Source: Natronococcus sp. A-GB1 (GTDB lineage: Archaea; Halobacteriota; Halobacteria; Halobacteriales; Natrialbaceae). Taken from it: DNA of 64,000 bases. Every line of letters starts with the position of its first letter. Within the stretch, counting starts at the first letter, position 1. The stretch lies in assembly GCF_029688845.1 (NCBI RefSeq), contig NZ_JARUKW010000011.1:1-64000 (forward strand). The letters are read 5' to 3'. Made by a program: the position numbers and the translations under genes. This document shows positions 8,930 to 17,054 of the stretch, one piece after another. The notes under the pieces are model-generated. The model was not told the origin of the DNA, did no database searches, and saw only the letters and a program-made list of their open reading frames with translations.

Positions 8930-9562
8930 ATGCGTCTCGGCGACCACTGGAAGCGGCTGCTCGCCCTCGGCCTGCTCGTGGGCGCCCTCGGTGGACTGTT
9001 CGTCTGGTACGGGACGGTCACGTACGATCCAGCGCTAAACGACTACCCGGACGAAGCGGACATCGCCCCGACTCCCGAGGCGTACGTCGACGAACGGGTG
9101 ACCCTCAGCGGCGAGATCGTCGCGACCGATCCTGTCGTCGCCGAGGTCGAGGCCGAGGACCGAACGTGGCTCGTTGCCCTCGAGGGCGCCGACGGGGCGC
9201 TCGTGCGCGACGGCGAGTCGGCCCCGGGAAAGGAGATCAGGGCCCACGGGACGCTGACCGCGCCGGAGACGCTCGCGACCGACCGCGCGGTCGTCCGCGA
9301 GCCCTGGGAACTGACCTACATGTACGCGATCTCGCTCGTCGGCGCGGTGTGGGTGCTCGGTCGGGCGGCTACCGGCTGGCGGGTCGACCCCGACCAGCTC
9401 GCGGTCGTCCCCCGCGAGCACCGACTGCCGCTGGACACGGTGTTTGCCTCGCCGTCGGTGCTGGTCTCGCCCGCCGGGACCGACTCGGCAGGGGAGACGG
9501 ATGGCGAGGAGCCGGCAGAGCCGGCCGACGCCGCGACGAGCGGGGGTGAGCGCGATGGCTGA
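8930..9562 (+). CDS. Membrane protein with an extracytoplasmic OB-like domain
   Basis: A 210-residue protein with a transmembrane helix at residues 10-28 and a second near residues 127-145. Between them is a ~95-residue domain (VTLSGEIVATDPVVAEVEAEDRT..) that resembles a small OB-fold, as in NfeD- or CcmE-like proteins. The tail is Glu/Ala-rich. Its last codons overlap the start of the next gene (ATG at 9555), which implies translational coupling. The function is unknown; coupling to a YdjM-type hydrolase suggests a membrane-associated role. Confidence 0.65.
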   Translation: MRLGDHWKRLLALGLLVGALGGLFVWYGTVTYDPALNDYPDEADIAPTPEAYVDERVTLSGEIVATDPVVAEVEAEDRTWLVALEGADGALVRDGESAPGKEIRAHGTLTAPETLATDRAVVREPWELTYMYAISLVGAVWVLGRAATGWRVDPDQLAVVPREHRLPLDTVFASPSVLVSPAGTDSAGETDGEEPAEPADAATSGGERDG

Positions 9563-10037
9563 ACTGGTAACCCATATCCTCGCCGCGTACATCCTCGCGA
9601 CGCTGCTGTCGTGGCGCTACGAGTGGCTGACGCCGCGGTTCGTCACGGTCGCGATGGCCGGTGCGATGATCCCCGATCTCAGCCGGCTGGAGCTCCTCCT
9701 CCCGGACGACCTCATCACGGCCGTGCTCGGGGTCCCTTTCGACTGGGGCGCGTTTCACGTCCTGGGTGGCTCGCTGGTGGCCGTAGCGATCGGGACGCTG
9801 CTGGTCCCACCAGCGTACCGCCGGCGCGTCGGCGCCCTCCTCCTGTTGGGCATGGCGTCACACCACGCGCTCGATCTGCTCTTGCTCAACCCCTCGGGGT
9901 ACTCCTACGCGGTCCTCTGGCCGATCACGGGCTATCACCCGCCGTCGCCGGACCTCTACCTGAGCACCGACCGCTGGCCGGCACTGTGCAGCGCCGTCCT
10001 CGCCGCTGGTGTCTGGTACGCACGCTATCAACGGTGA
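9555..10037 (+). CDS. YdjM/DUF457-type membrane-bound metal-dependent hydrolase
   Basis: A 160-residue protein with 4-5 hydrophobic segments and the family's His/Asp residues: an early THILAAY (H6), PDLSRLE, FHVLGGS and SHHALDLLL. This arrangement is typical of 'inner membrane protein YdjM / metal-dependent hydrolase' members, whose substrates are unknown. The start ATG overlaps the stop of the preceding gene by 8 nt. The downstream 490 bp holds only decayed sequence. Confidence 0.75.
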   Translation: MAELVTHILAAYILATLLSWRYEWLTPRFVTVAMAGAMIPDLSRLELLLPDDLITAVLGVPFDWGAFHVLGGSLVAVAIGTLLVPPAYRRRVGALLLLGMASHHALDLLLLNPSGYSYAVLWPITGYHPPSPDLYLSTDRWPALCSAVLAAGVWYARYQR

Positions 10038-10071
10038 CACCGGCAGGACGCCGTTCCGGACGGCAGTCCGT

Positions 10072-10275
10072 TCGACAGCACGATCGTTCGTCGTCTGCGC
10101 GGCTTGCCATTTGGTGAGCCACTCGCCCCCCAGTCACCCCACAGGCAACGACAGCACCGTTCGGGTGCCGATGCTGTCCCCCGACGACCACGATCGCGGG
10201 GAGGGGTGGGCGGCCCGTGTCACCTGCGGGTGCTGCGAGGACGCCGTCGAGTGGGTCCGACCGGACCGACCGTCA
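10072..10275 (+). pseudogene. Decayed CPxCG-type zinc-ribbon gene
   Basis: The frame encodes VVCAACHLVSH and then VPMLSPDDHDRGEGW and VTCGCCEDAVEWV. It closely parallels the intact small zinc-ribbon protein at 20114 (VPPADHDRGQEWVVHATCEHC). No start codon is suitably placed after the previous stop, and the first half has poor composition, so it is probably a remnant. Confidence 0.4.
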
Positions 10276-10289
10276 CGACGCCCTCGGCC

Positions 10290-10425
10290 GACTGGGACGG
10301 CCTCTCGAGGCCCGCCGCGGGCTCACCGCCAGCCAGTGTGGCGGTTCCGCCGGGCCGCCAGCGCGACACGGACGCCGCTCTGGAGGGCGGGCAACCGGCG
10401 TCCCGTCTCGAGTTCGGTCTCGCCA
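10290..10425. repeat. Dispersed repeat shared with 13290-13400
   Basis: The plus strand shares long near-identical stretches with 13290-13400, including GCGGTTCCGCCGGGCCGCCA and GGACGCCGCTCTGGAGGGCG. Read on the minus strand both encode ALQSGVRVALAARRNR, so they are copies of one decayed coding segment of an unrecognised protein family. Confidence 0.65.
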
Positions 10426-10524
10426 TACGGCGGTTCCCAGCCGGCCTCGCCGCCCATCGCGCTCCGGATCCGGCTATCGAGTCGGAGGTCCCACTGGCGC
10501 TCCGCGGTGCAGAGCCGGCGAGTG

Positions 10525-11061
10525 CTACTGTGGCGGCTCGCTCGGCTCCGCGAGCGCATCGGTCTCGTGATACTGGAGGGACAGACCGCGGTCCGACACC
10601 GGCGTGATGACGCCGCCCTCGAGCGCCGCGAGACAGTCCTCGACGGTATAGGTCCGGTCGTCGTCCACACAGGGCGCCACCCAGCGCAGCTCCCCGCCCT
10701 CGTAGACGGCCAGCGACGCCACCGGCACCCGTAGCTCCGTGCTCGAGCCGGAGTGGAGCAGCGAGCGCGTCTCACACCGGGTGAACGCCGGCGCCAGCGA
10801 GTACCCCGCGCGGTCGGCCCACGCCTGGAACGCCGCAACCGTCGCCGACACTGACGACGCGGAATCGCTGAGCGCTTCCAGCGCGGGCCGCACCGTCGTC
10901 CACGTTTTGACCTCCACCTCGGCGACCACGTCCCGGTCCTCCAGCCGGCGCGCTCGAGCCACGAGCTCGCCGAGCCGCTCGACGGTGTCAGTCGCGGGGT
11001 CCGCACGAACGAAGAGGGCGACTCGAACCGGCCCCAACGGCGGGAGAGTGGACGGACTCAT
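10525..11061 (-). CDS. Conserved haloarchaeal HTH-domain-type protein
   Basis: A 178-residue acidic protein starting MSPSTLPPLGPVRVALFVR; the in-frame ATG further upstream is less likely because it would include the palindrome at 11070. It has an N-terminal ferredoxin-like strand-helix pattern, a middle AFQAWADRAGYSLAPAFTRCE, and an ending ELRWVAPCVDDDRTYTVEDC. This matches a common haloarchaeal family annotated as HTH-domain protein of unknown function. It is a monocistronic gene whose start region carries a palindrome also found before the gene at 62689. A role in regulation is inferred only. Confidence 0.6.
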   Translation of the reverse strand: MSPSTLPPLGPVRVALFVRADPATDTVERLGELVARARRLEDRDVVAEVEVKTWTTVRPALEALSDSASSVSATVAAFQAWADRAGYSLAPAFTRCETRSLLHSGSSTELRVPVASLAVYEGGELRWVAPCVDDDRTYTVEDCLAALEGGVITPVSDRGLSLQYHETDALAEPSEPPQ

Positions 11062-11069
11062 GAGTACTC

Positions 11070-11086
11070 TGTGGAGTGTTACCACA
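11070..11086. promoter_or_regulatory. 17-bp palindrome TGTGGAGTGTTACCACA before the gene at 11061
   Basis: Inverted repeat TGTGG-n7-CCACA, 9 nt upstream of the start codon on the minus strand. The same sequence with one change (TGTGGTGTGTTACCACA) stands at 62700-62716, 11 nt before the gene starting at 62689. Position and symmetry fit a transcription-factor operator; the factor is unknown. Confidence 0.55.
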
Positions 11087-11370
11087 TCACCGGCCATAAG
11101 TGTGATGAGATACATGTAAACTGGACAGTCAGGCCTAAAACGGTAGTTTTCACTCCCCTCTTCTCGAGCAGCTGTGGCGCTGGTCCGGAGTCGGGATGGA
11201 GCGGCAACCGGGTGGGAGACTGCCGGAAAGCGCCTTTGGTGTCAGCGCTGGCTGGTTCGAACCGAAGTGTCAGCAAGCGTGCGCGATGAGCGCGTCTGCC
11301 GTCCCCGATAGCGTTCGCGCGAGTCCCTCGAACGAGTGCCACCGCCGACCGAGCTGTTTCTGGTGACGTC

Positions 11371-11400
11371 CTCCCACGACTGAAGTCGTGAGCTTCCGCT
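11371..11400. mobile_element. IS200/IS605-like terminal hairpin, solitary
   Basis: CTCCCACGAC-TGAA-GTCGTG is a 6-bp stem with a TGAA loop, followed by AGCTTCC. This is the usual look of haloarchaeal IS200/IS605 (TnpB-type) element ends. No tnpA or tnpB frame is nearby, so only an end remains. Hairpins with the same TGAA loop occur at 18597 and 18916. The 280 bp on its 5' side up to 11087 holds nothing else recognisable. Confidence 0.45.
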
Positions 11401-11458
11401 CTGTTTGTGTCACGCCGAGCCGGAGTGCTTTTTGTGCGTGACTGTCTCTACCGAAGGA

Positions 11459-11593
11459 GGGTATGTAGTTCAGTTCGGGAGAACGGCTGTACCGGTCCGG
11501 CGTTGGCCGAGTGCGAGTCCGCGCGGCGCACTCGACTCGCGGTGAGCGGAGCTGTCGGGCAGCAGGCTCGGGGTTCGAATCCTCGCGTACCCA
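11459..11593 (+). tRNA. tRNA-like cloverleaf with a 68-nt anticodon-loop insertion (isotype unassigned)
   Basis: The 5' GGGTATG (11459-11465) pairs with CGTACCC (11586-11592) as a 7-bp acceptor stem with one G-U pair. GTTC/GAAC forms the D stem. GCTGT (11486-11490) pairs with GCAGC (11559-11563) as an anticodon stem. CGGGG-TTCGAAT-CCTCG forms a canonical T arm. The loop between the anticodon-stem halves is 68 nt and itself contains a GAGTGCG...CGCACTC hairpin, suggesting an intron. However, no U33 or clear anticodon is in the expected place. It is either a decayed tRNA or an intron-containing one whose anticodon I cannot place. Confidence 0.35.
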
Positions 11594-11701
11594 TCGTGTG
11601 CCACCCGCACCCGGTTCGGCAGCGCCCGCGGTGAGAGACGGGAGGAACGGGCTCGTTCGAGGTGGGGGTTTATGGCTGAACGCCGTGAACGACAGTGAGT
11701 T

Positions 11702-13048
11702 ATGGCAACGACACACACGGAGATCCACCAGTGGATCGATGACCACGAGACGGAGATGGTCGAGTTCCTCGAGGCGTACATCCGGTACCGATCGCCGACG
11801 GAGGAGGAAGCCGCGGTACAGCGGGAGTTCATCGAGCCGTTCTTCAGAGACGAAATGCAGTGGGACGCCGTCGACGTCGTGGACGTCTCGGCGGAGGGGG
11901 ATCGACCCAACATCAACGCCCGGCTCGTCGGTGACGGCGAGGAGGGGGAGACGCTGCTGTTCAACGGCCATTCGGATATCGTCGACGTCTCCGAGGCGGC
12001 CGAGGCGGCGTGGACGACCGATCCCTGGGAGCCGGTCATCGAGGACGGGCGACTCTATGGCCGGGGCGCCAACGATATGAAGGGGCCAAACACGGCGATG
12101 ATCTGGGCGGCAAACGCCGTCATGGAAGCCGACGTCGACCTCGGCGGCGACCTGCTGATGAGTATCGTCGTTGGCGAGGAGCTGGCCCAGCAGGAGTACG
12201 GTTCGATCGCCGCCACCGAGGCGTTTCTCGAGGACGGGATCGAGATCCCGATCTGTCTCAACACGGAGCCGACGAACAACGAAATTCATACGAAAAGCGC
12301 TGCGACGTTCGATTTCGAGATCACGATCCAGGGCAAGGACGTCCACACCTCCCAGCGCAACCTCACCCGGTATCCACAGCGCCACGACATCCCGGTCGGA
12401 CACGACGTCGGCGTCGACGCTGGGCTGCTCATGGCCGACCTTCTCCAGGCGTTTGCGGAGCTCGAACACCAGTGGAACATGCGCTACCGCGACGAGATCT
12501 ACGGCGGTGGGGGAACACCGGCACCCGACAGCCAGGGCGTCGGCCCGATCGGGATCAACTGTACCATCCTCGAAGCCGGCGACTACATCGCGTCCATCCC
12601 GGGCCAGGCGACGATCGAGGGCCACGTCTTCTACCCGCCGTTCGTCGACGACGAGGAGCTCTGGGAGGAGATGCAAGCCGTCGTCGACTCGCTGGCGGTC
12701 ACCCACGACTGGCTGGCCGACCACCCCCCGGAGATGCGGTGGAAAACCGTCTTCGACTGGCCCGCCTTCGAGGTCCCGCTCGAGCATCCGGCTTGCCAGA
12801 CGCTGGGGACGGTCGTCGAGTCGGTCACCGAGACCCAACCCGTGTATTCGGGCTTCAAAGCCGTCGCCGACAACTCGTACATCCAACGCGAGTGTGGTGT
12901 CGAGACGATCAGCCTCGGCCCCGGCGATCTCCTGATGGGGGCACATGGCCCCGATGAGTGTCTGCCACTCGAGCAGTTCATGGTCGCGACCAAGGTGTAC
13001 GCTGAGATGATCTGTGCGTGGTGTGGCGGCGACCGACGCATCGAGTAG
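11702..13048 (+). CDS. M20-family metallopeptidase (ArgE/DapE-like deacylase)
   Basis: A 448-residue cytoplasmic protein. M20 metal-site motifs are present in order: GHSDIVD (His/Asp, ~residue 87), GRGANDMKG (bridging Asp, ~125), GEELAQQEYG (catalytic/metal Glu pair, ~160), NTEPTN (~193) and AHGPDECLPLEQF (distal His, ~425). A dimerisation/lid domain lies between residues ~215 and ~330. The family removes acyl groups or cleaves dipeptides with two zinc ions; the substrate here cannot be told from sequence. It stands alone, just downstream of the tRNA-like sequence. Confidence 0.85.
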   Translation: MATTHTEIHQWIDDHETEMVEFLEAYIRYRSPTEEEAAVQREFIEPFFRDEMQWDAVDVVDVSAEGDRPNINARLVGDGEEGETLLFNGHSDIVDVSEAAEAAWTTDPWEPVIEDGRLYGRGANDMKGPNTAMIWAANAVMEADVDLGGDLLMSIVVGEELAQQEYGSIAATEAFLEDGIEIPICLNTEPTNNEIHTKSAATFDFEITIQGKDVHTSQRNLTRYPQRHDIPVGHDVGVDAGLLMADLLQAFAELEHQWNMRYRDEIYGGGGTPAPDSQGVGPIGINCTILEAGDYIASIPGQATIEGHVFYPPFVDDEELWEEMQAVVDSLAVTHDWLADHPPEMRWKTVFDWPAFEVPLEHPACQTLGTVVESVTETQPVYSGFKAVADNSYIQRECGVETISLGPGDLLMGAHGPDECLPLEQFMVATKVYAEMICAWCGGDRRIE

Positions 13049-13740
13049 CCGACGGTCGATGCCGCCCGACTGCTGCGTCGGGTGTCGCCGCCCGCGGTCG
13101 CGCTGTCAGGGTGCAACGCCGGACCCATCGGTTCGGAGCCCGCGGGTCGTCGGACCCAACACTGTGGCGACGTCTCAGCCGTGCGTTCGGTTCGGAGTTG
13201 CAGCCACAGCAGCCACGACCGGTACCCGAACCGCGCACCGATAGAACCAGGTCCCGTCAGCCCCGCGTTCGACCGCCCGGGACGGCCCCTCGAGGCCCGC
13301 CGCGGGCCCACGTCCCCGTGGCAGTGTAGCGGTTCCGCCGGGCCGCCAGCGCAACGCGGACGCCGCTCTGGAGGGCGAGCAGCCCGCGCGCCGTCTCGAG
13401 CAACGCCACCGTGTCAGTCGCCTCGAGGGTCGCCTCGGCTGGCTCCCCGTTGCGGTGAAGATCGCTCTCTGAAACACTGGAACTGCCGGCAAGGCGGCGG
13501 CATCAGCGACGCCTACGCTACACCGCTCGTCTCGCGAACGAGCGACGCGCTGCTCGAGTTCCCCGGCCCGGTGTGGTCGCGACCGTGTTCGCACACGGGA
13601 ACGGCAGCCGTCTCGCCCGGTCCGCCCGGAGCGCTGCCGCGTCCAGCCGTCGTCGCAGCGAACGGCGCCCGTCGAGCGATCGGGCCTGCCGTCGGGGCGT
13701 GTCGGTGAGCTTTATTCGGACCGCCGGCGGAGTATGTGGT
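13049..13740. repeat. Gene-free region with a dispersed decayed coding segment
   Basis: The minus strand from about 13480 to 13265 encodes DLHRNGEPAEATLEATD, ALLETARGLLALQSGVRVAL and AARRNRYT without an ATG start, and a stop lies in frame just upstream. The core matches 10290-10425, and the LHRNGEPAEA string matches the 7292 and 8620 copies. It looks like a remnant of one membrane-associated protein family spread through this zone. No intact gene is seen before the UspA gene. Confidence 0.5.
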
Positions 13741-14205
13741 ATGCCAACACGCGTACTCGTCCCGATCGACGGCGGCGAACAGGCGAGGGCGGCCCTCGAG
13801 TTCGCGCTCGAGGAGTTCCCCGACGCGGAGTTCGTCGCGATCCACGTGACCGATCCCGGCGTGATCTACAGGGCGACCGGGCTCGAGACCGGGGCGAAGA
13901 CCGACCTCGAGACCGGGACAGGAGTGAGAGACGACTACGAACGGATCCGCACCCAACGGGAGGCCGAGGTGGAGCGCCTCCTCGCGGATGCGCGGCGCCA
14001 GGCCGAGGCTGCCGGCGTCGCCCTCGAGACCGAGGCCCTCGTTGGTGACGTCCCGAAGCGGATCATCGCCTACGCCGAGGACAACGACGTCGATCGGCTC
14101 GTCGTCGGCAGTCACGGGCGGACCGGGGCGAGTCGCCTCCTCCTCGGGAGCGTGGCCGAAACGGTCGCCCGGCGGTCGCCGGTGCCGGTGACGATCGTCC
14201 GGTAG
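13741..14205 (+). CDS. Universal stress protein (UspA family)
   Basis: A 154-residue single-domain UspA protein. MPTRVLVPIDGG opens the Rossmann-like fold, and the ATP-binding motif G-x2-G-x9-G-S/T appears as GSHGRTGASRLLLGSVAE near residue 122, ending RRSPVPVTIVR. This is the ATP-binding type. It is close to a second UspA gene at 58701-59135, with the same GSHGRTGASR and RSPVPVTIVR strings. Uncharacterised haloarchaeal UspA proteins are assumed to serve stress or signalling roles. The ATG at 13741 matches the paralogue's start. Confidence 0.92.
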   Translation: MPTRVLVPIDGGEQARAALEFALEEFPDAEFVAIHVTDPGVIYRATGLETGAKTDLETGTGVRDDYERIRTQREAEVERLLADARRQAEAAGVALETEALVGDVPKRIIAYAEDNDVDRLVVGSHGRTGASRLLLGSVAETVARRSPVPVTIVR

Positions 14206-14510
14206 TCGGAGTCCGACGACTGCCCCGGTCAGCGCTCGCCGAGCTCACGGTGGCGGTCCCGCTCTTGGACGGACTCGATCGATCCCGGCCCCCTGGACGA
14301 CCGACAGTCCTCGCCACGTCGCCGCCCACCTACTGGCCGCCACGGTGTGTGAGCCCCCCGGGGCCGGACACGTGGCTCCCGCCCCCGGACCGGGGCGGTT
14401 GCCGACGAGGGTGTCCGGTGTTTCGCCGCAACGCCGGCGCCCCCGCGATCGTGACCCGCCCGCGAGAGCGATGGATAGCTGGCAATGGCCTGCACGACCG
14501 CTCTCCAAAC
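14206..14510. other. Intergenic region without a recognised gene
   Basis: About 300 bp of high-GC sequence. Frames on both strands are Arg/Pro-rich shadows. Nothing is recognised. Confidence 0.4.
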
Positions 14511-14786
14511 CTACTGCACAGCGGCGAGGATCGCGTCCAGCTCGTCTTTCCGGAACGACGACGGTGCGTTCTCCGGGTTGGGCGCGTCTACGATACCGAT
14601 CGTCCACAGGATGCCCGCCCGCATGTCTGCTTTCGGAGGCAGACGCCCGCTCGTCTCGATCTCATACCCCACCGCATCGCACACTGCGGCGAGGTCCTCC
14701 TTCGTGAACGCCGGCGATCCCTCCCGTTCAAACCGACCGACCGCTTCCCTGATTGCAGTTCGAAGCTCGTCGACGGTGTGTGCCAT
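14511..14786 (-). CDS. Conserved hypothetical acidic protein, 91 aa
   Basis: MAHTVDELRTAIREAVGRF starts at 14786. The protein is acidic and soluble, with predicted helices throughout and two related-looking segments (SPAFTKEDLAAVCDAVG and SSFRKDELDAILAAVQ) that could be helical repeats. A longer upstream frame exists but has poor composition. The family was not recognised; DNA binding is possible but unproven. Confidence 0.6.
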   Translation of the reverse strand: MAHTVDELRTAIREAVGRFEREGSPAFTKEDLAAVCDAVGYEIETSGRLPPKADMRAGILWTIGIVDAPNPENAPSSFRKDELDAILAAVQ

Positions 14787-15787
14787 ACTCGCTACGACGC
14801 AGACCTCCGCCGTCTTTGTTCCGGTCGGAATCTCGCTGCTGGCCTGGCCCTCGAGGGCCGCCGACCGGGACTCGACGCGGTCTCCGTTCGCTGTGGTTGC
14901 TTCTCGGGGCCAGTCACCGGCTCCCGGACGGTCCGAGGTCGCGTCGATGCGGTCGGCGTCGCGGTCGAAGCGCGTGCCGTCGGTCGTCCCCTCGAGGCGG
15001 ACTGCTGCTGAGGCGTCGTCGGGTGGTGGGCCGCCGGATCGCCGGTCGCCCGGCGGAGCTCGAACAGCTGTCACTGCGTGCGGGACGGCGCCTCACTCGT
15101 GGTCGAGTCCCGACGGAGCCGTCGGCATCGGTGGCGGGAAACGCTGCAAGTGCGTGCGCGCTATCGGAGTCGGGGCTTGGCCCGAGGCGGTTCAGTTCAG
15201 TCTCGCCGAGGCGATACGGCCGCCCAGCCGGGAACCGCGGTGTGATCAGGACCTCGAGGACGGCCCGGAGCGCCTCGAACACCCCATCCCCCGGAGGCGG
15301 CCTCCTTCTCGCCGCACGTGGTGGATCTCGGTGGCAGCCGTCGTACGTGCTCGTGGTCCAGCGGAACTACGTGTGTCTGTGCGCCGACGACGTGGATGCC
15401 GGTTCGGGAGCCCGAGGCGGTCGATCCACGGCTCGAGTGCGGGGGAGTCGATGCCGTCCTCGAGTCTCGAGCAAGCGGGTCTCTGTTGGTCTCGAGGCGG
15501 TCAAACGGGGACGCGACGAGAACGACCCCTGGGGGCGCGTGAACCCTCGCTACGTGATCGACGAGACGGGACTCGAGACGCACACCGTCGAGGACGTCCT
15601 GCGACGATTCCACGAGGCGGGCTGGAGCCGGAAGGCGAGTCGCGGACGCTACGAGTCCGTCGCGGAGCCGCGGGAACCGTCGCTCGAGGACTCCGTCCCA
15701 CCGCCTGGACCACCCCATCACCCGACCACCGCGGGTGGGACCGAACGGGACCAGGGGCGTTCGAACCCACAATTCCCTCGAGGACGA
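14787..15787. repeat. 1-kb mosaic of decayed repeats
   Basis: No intact gene in a kilobase. Contents: CTCGAGGGCCGCCGACC-type sequence near 14850; the CGTACGTGCTCG..CAGCGGAACTACGTG motif at 15341-15380, shared with 8727-8768; an HTH remnant around 15490-15690; and copy 2 of the CCACCGCGGGTGGGA element at 15715-15787, which ends just past the stop of the DUF7344 gene. It probably accumulated by repeated insertion and decay. Confidence 0.5.
15490..15690 (+). pseudogene. Winged-helix (HTH) regulator remnant
   Basis: The frame encodes GRVNPRYVIDETGLETHTVE, DVLRRFHEAGW and RGRYESVAEPRE, the typical helix-turn-helix-wing pattern of short haloarchaeal regulators ('VIDETGL..' recognition region). There is no usable start codon upstream; the frame runs back into repeat sequence. 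It is best read as the C-terminal part of a lost regulator. Confidence 0.45.
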
Positions 15788-16117
15788 CTACTCCTCCTCC
15801 GAATACTCCGACTCGAGCTCGAGATACGGCCGCAACTGCGCAGCGCGCTCGGTAAGGACGAGTCGATCGCGCCCGCGATCGTAGTCGACGACGTCGTGGG
15901 CCGCCAGTTTCGGGATGTGCAGGTGATGAAGCTCGATCGCGGTCCGCTCGACGGCGTCCTCGGCCTCCGTGAGTGCCGTTGCAGCCCCAGTCACCGTGAC
16001 CGGGTCGTCGACTGAGAGATACCGAACGAGCTCGCGCCGGCGGTGATGGGCGAGCACGGCACAGATCGCATCGACTGTCAAACGGGCATCGTTCGTCTCC
16101 GACGGCTCGTCGGTCAT
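15788..16117 (-). CDS. DUF7344 winged-helix regulator
   Basis: A 109-residue protein starting MTDEPSETNDARLTVDAICA. It shows the DUF7344 signature: AVLAHHRRRELVRYLSVDD, then ERTAIELHHLHIPKLAAHDVVDYDR. In this family a winged helix with the 'LHHxHLPKL' motif contacts DNA. It is a presumed transcriptional regulator of unknown target. Other DUF7344 domains here are at 19044, 30678 (two copies) and 52757. Its 3' end abuts a dispersed repeat. Confidence 0.8.
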   Translation of the reverse strand: MTDEPSETNDARLTVDAICAVLAHHRRRELVRYLSVDDPVTVTGAATALTEAEDAVERTAIELHHLHIPKLAAHDVVDYDRGRDRLVLTERAAQLRPYLELESEYSEEE

Positions 16118-16194
16118 TGCCACAGAGATGGTCGGAGACGCGGATGAACTACGGTCACGCGTGAGCAACCTATTATGTCAGCAACGAACGATTC

Positions 16195-16842
16195 CTACTC
16201 GGGGAGCGTCGCGGCGATGAGGTTCTCCGTCCCCCGCCGAAGCAGTTCGGAGACCGCCTGGTGGGAGATGCCGAGCTCCTCGCCGAGCTCGGCCGTCGAG
16301 ACCTCGCGCGGAACCCGATAGTACCCCCGTTCTGCCGCCGTCAGCAGCGCCTCGTGCTGGCTGGTCGTCAGCGTTCCGAACGTGTGGTGCGCGGTCTCGG
16401 GCTCGGCGAGATCGTGAAGCCGGAAGGAGACCTCCCGTTCGGCGAAGTGCTCGCGAAACGCCTCTAACTGGTCGCGCGAGACGAACCGGACGCGTATTCG
16501 CCAGCGCCCCTCGGTCACCGTCGCGGCCAGAATCGAGCCCTCGTGGTCGACCATGTCGCGGATCCGGGCTTTCACCGCGTCGCTCCACTCGAGGTGGCAA
16601 AACAGCGCCTCGGGAAACTGCTCGGTTTCGACGACCTGCGCCACGGTCGGATCGCGCTCCAGGGCCGCGATGAGCTCGTCGCCCGATCCAGTCGCGATCC
16701 AGACGCAGGACATCACCCAGTCGGGACCGCGTGCGGCAACCTGCTCGACCTCGAGGGACAGCTCCGGGACGGCTGTGACCGTCCGCTCGAGCGCGAACGC
16801 CTCCGGCGGGACGGAAAACGTTGCAACTAGCATGGTAGTCAT
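16195..16842 (-). CDS. Bacterio-opsin-activator-like HTH regulator (HTH_10)
   Basis: About 215 residues, starting MTTMLVATFSVPPEAFALER. The N-terminal ~150 residues form the Bat-type sensor-like domain. The C-terminal HTH_10 domain is clear: LTTSQHEALLTAAERGYY, VPREVSTAELGEELGISHQ and AVSELLRRG. Members act as transcription regulators in haloarchaea (the founding member activates bop). A related gene lies at 45158-45832. An ATG nine bases downstream is an alternative start. Confidence 0.85.
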   Translation of the reverse strand: MTTMLVATFSVPPEAFALERTVTAVPELSLEVEQVAARGPDWVMSCVWIATGSGDELIAALERDPTVAQVVETEQFPEALFCHLEWSDAVKARIRDMVDHEGSILAATVTEGRWRIRVRFVSRDQLEAFREHFAEREVSFRLHDLAEPETAHHTFGTLTTSQHEALLTAAERGYYRVPREVSTAELGEELGISHQAVSELLRRGTENLIAATLPE

Positions 16843-17054
16843 ACGCTCGCAAGCGATATGAACCGACTGGCGGGGAACGAAAGGAGACGTCCAAGATCTC
16901 CGGACTCGGCAGTCGAACGACTGATACGAGAACGACGAGCCGTCCGCCCGGTCCCGGCCTCGAGGACAGTACGAGTCGTCGAGGATCCTCGAGAACCGTC
17001 GCTCGACTCCAACTCCCTCCGTCTGAACCACCCGATCACCCACCGATCACAGCC

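Noticed and set aside
11270-12946. 558-codon minus-strand frame over the M20 peptidase
   Set aside because: Antisense shadow; the plus strand carries all M20 metal-site motifs.
8727-15380. N-terminus of a DUF6293 (HFX_2341-type) regulator in the HVVPL repeat
   Set aside because: The string (Q)(T/I)HVVPL resembles MQTHVVPVG, but there is no start codon and nothing further of the family follows.
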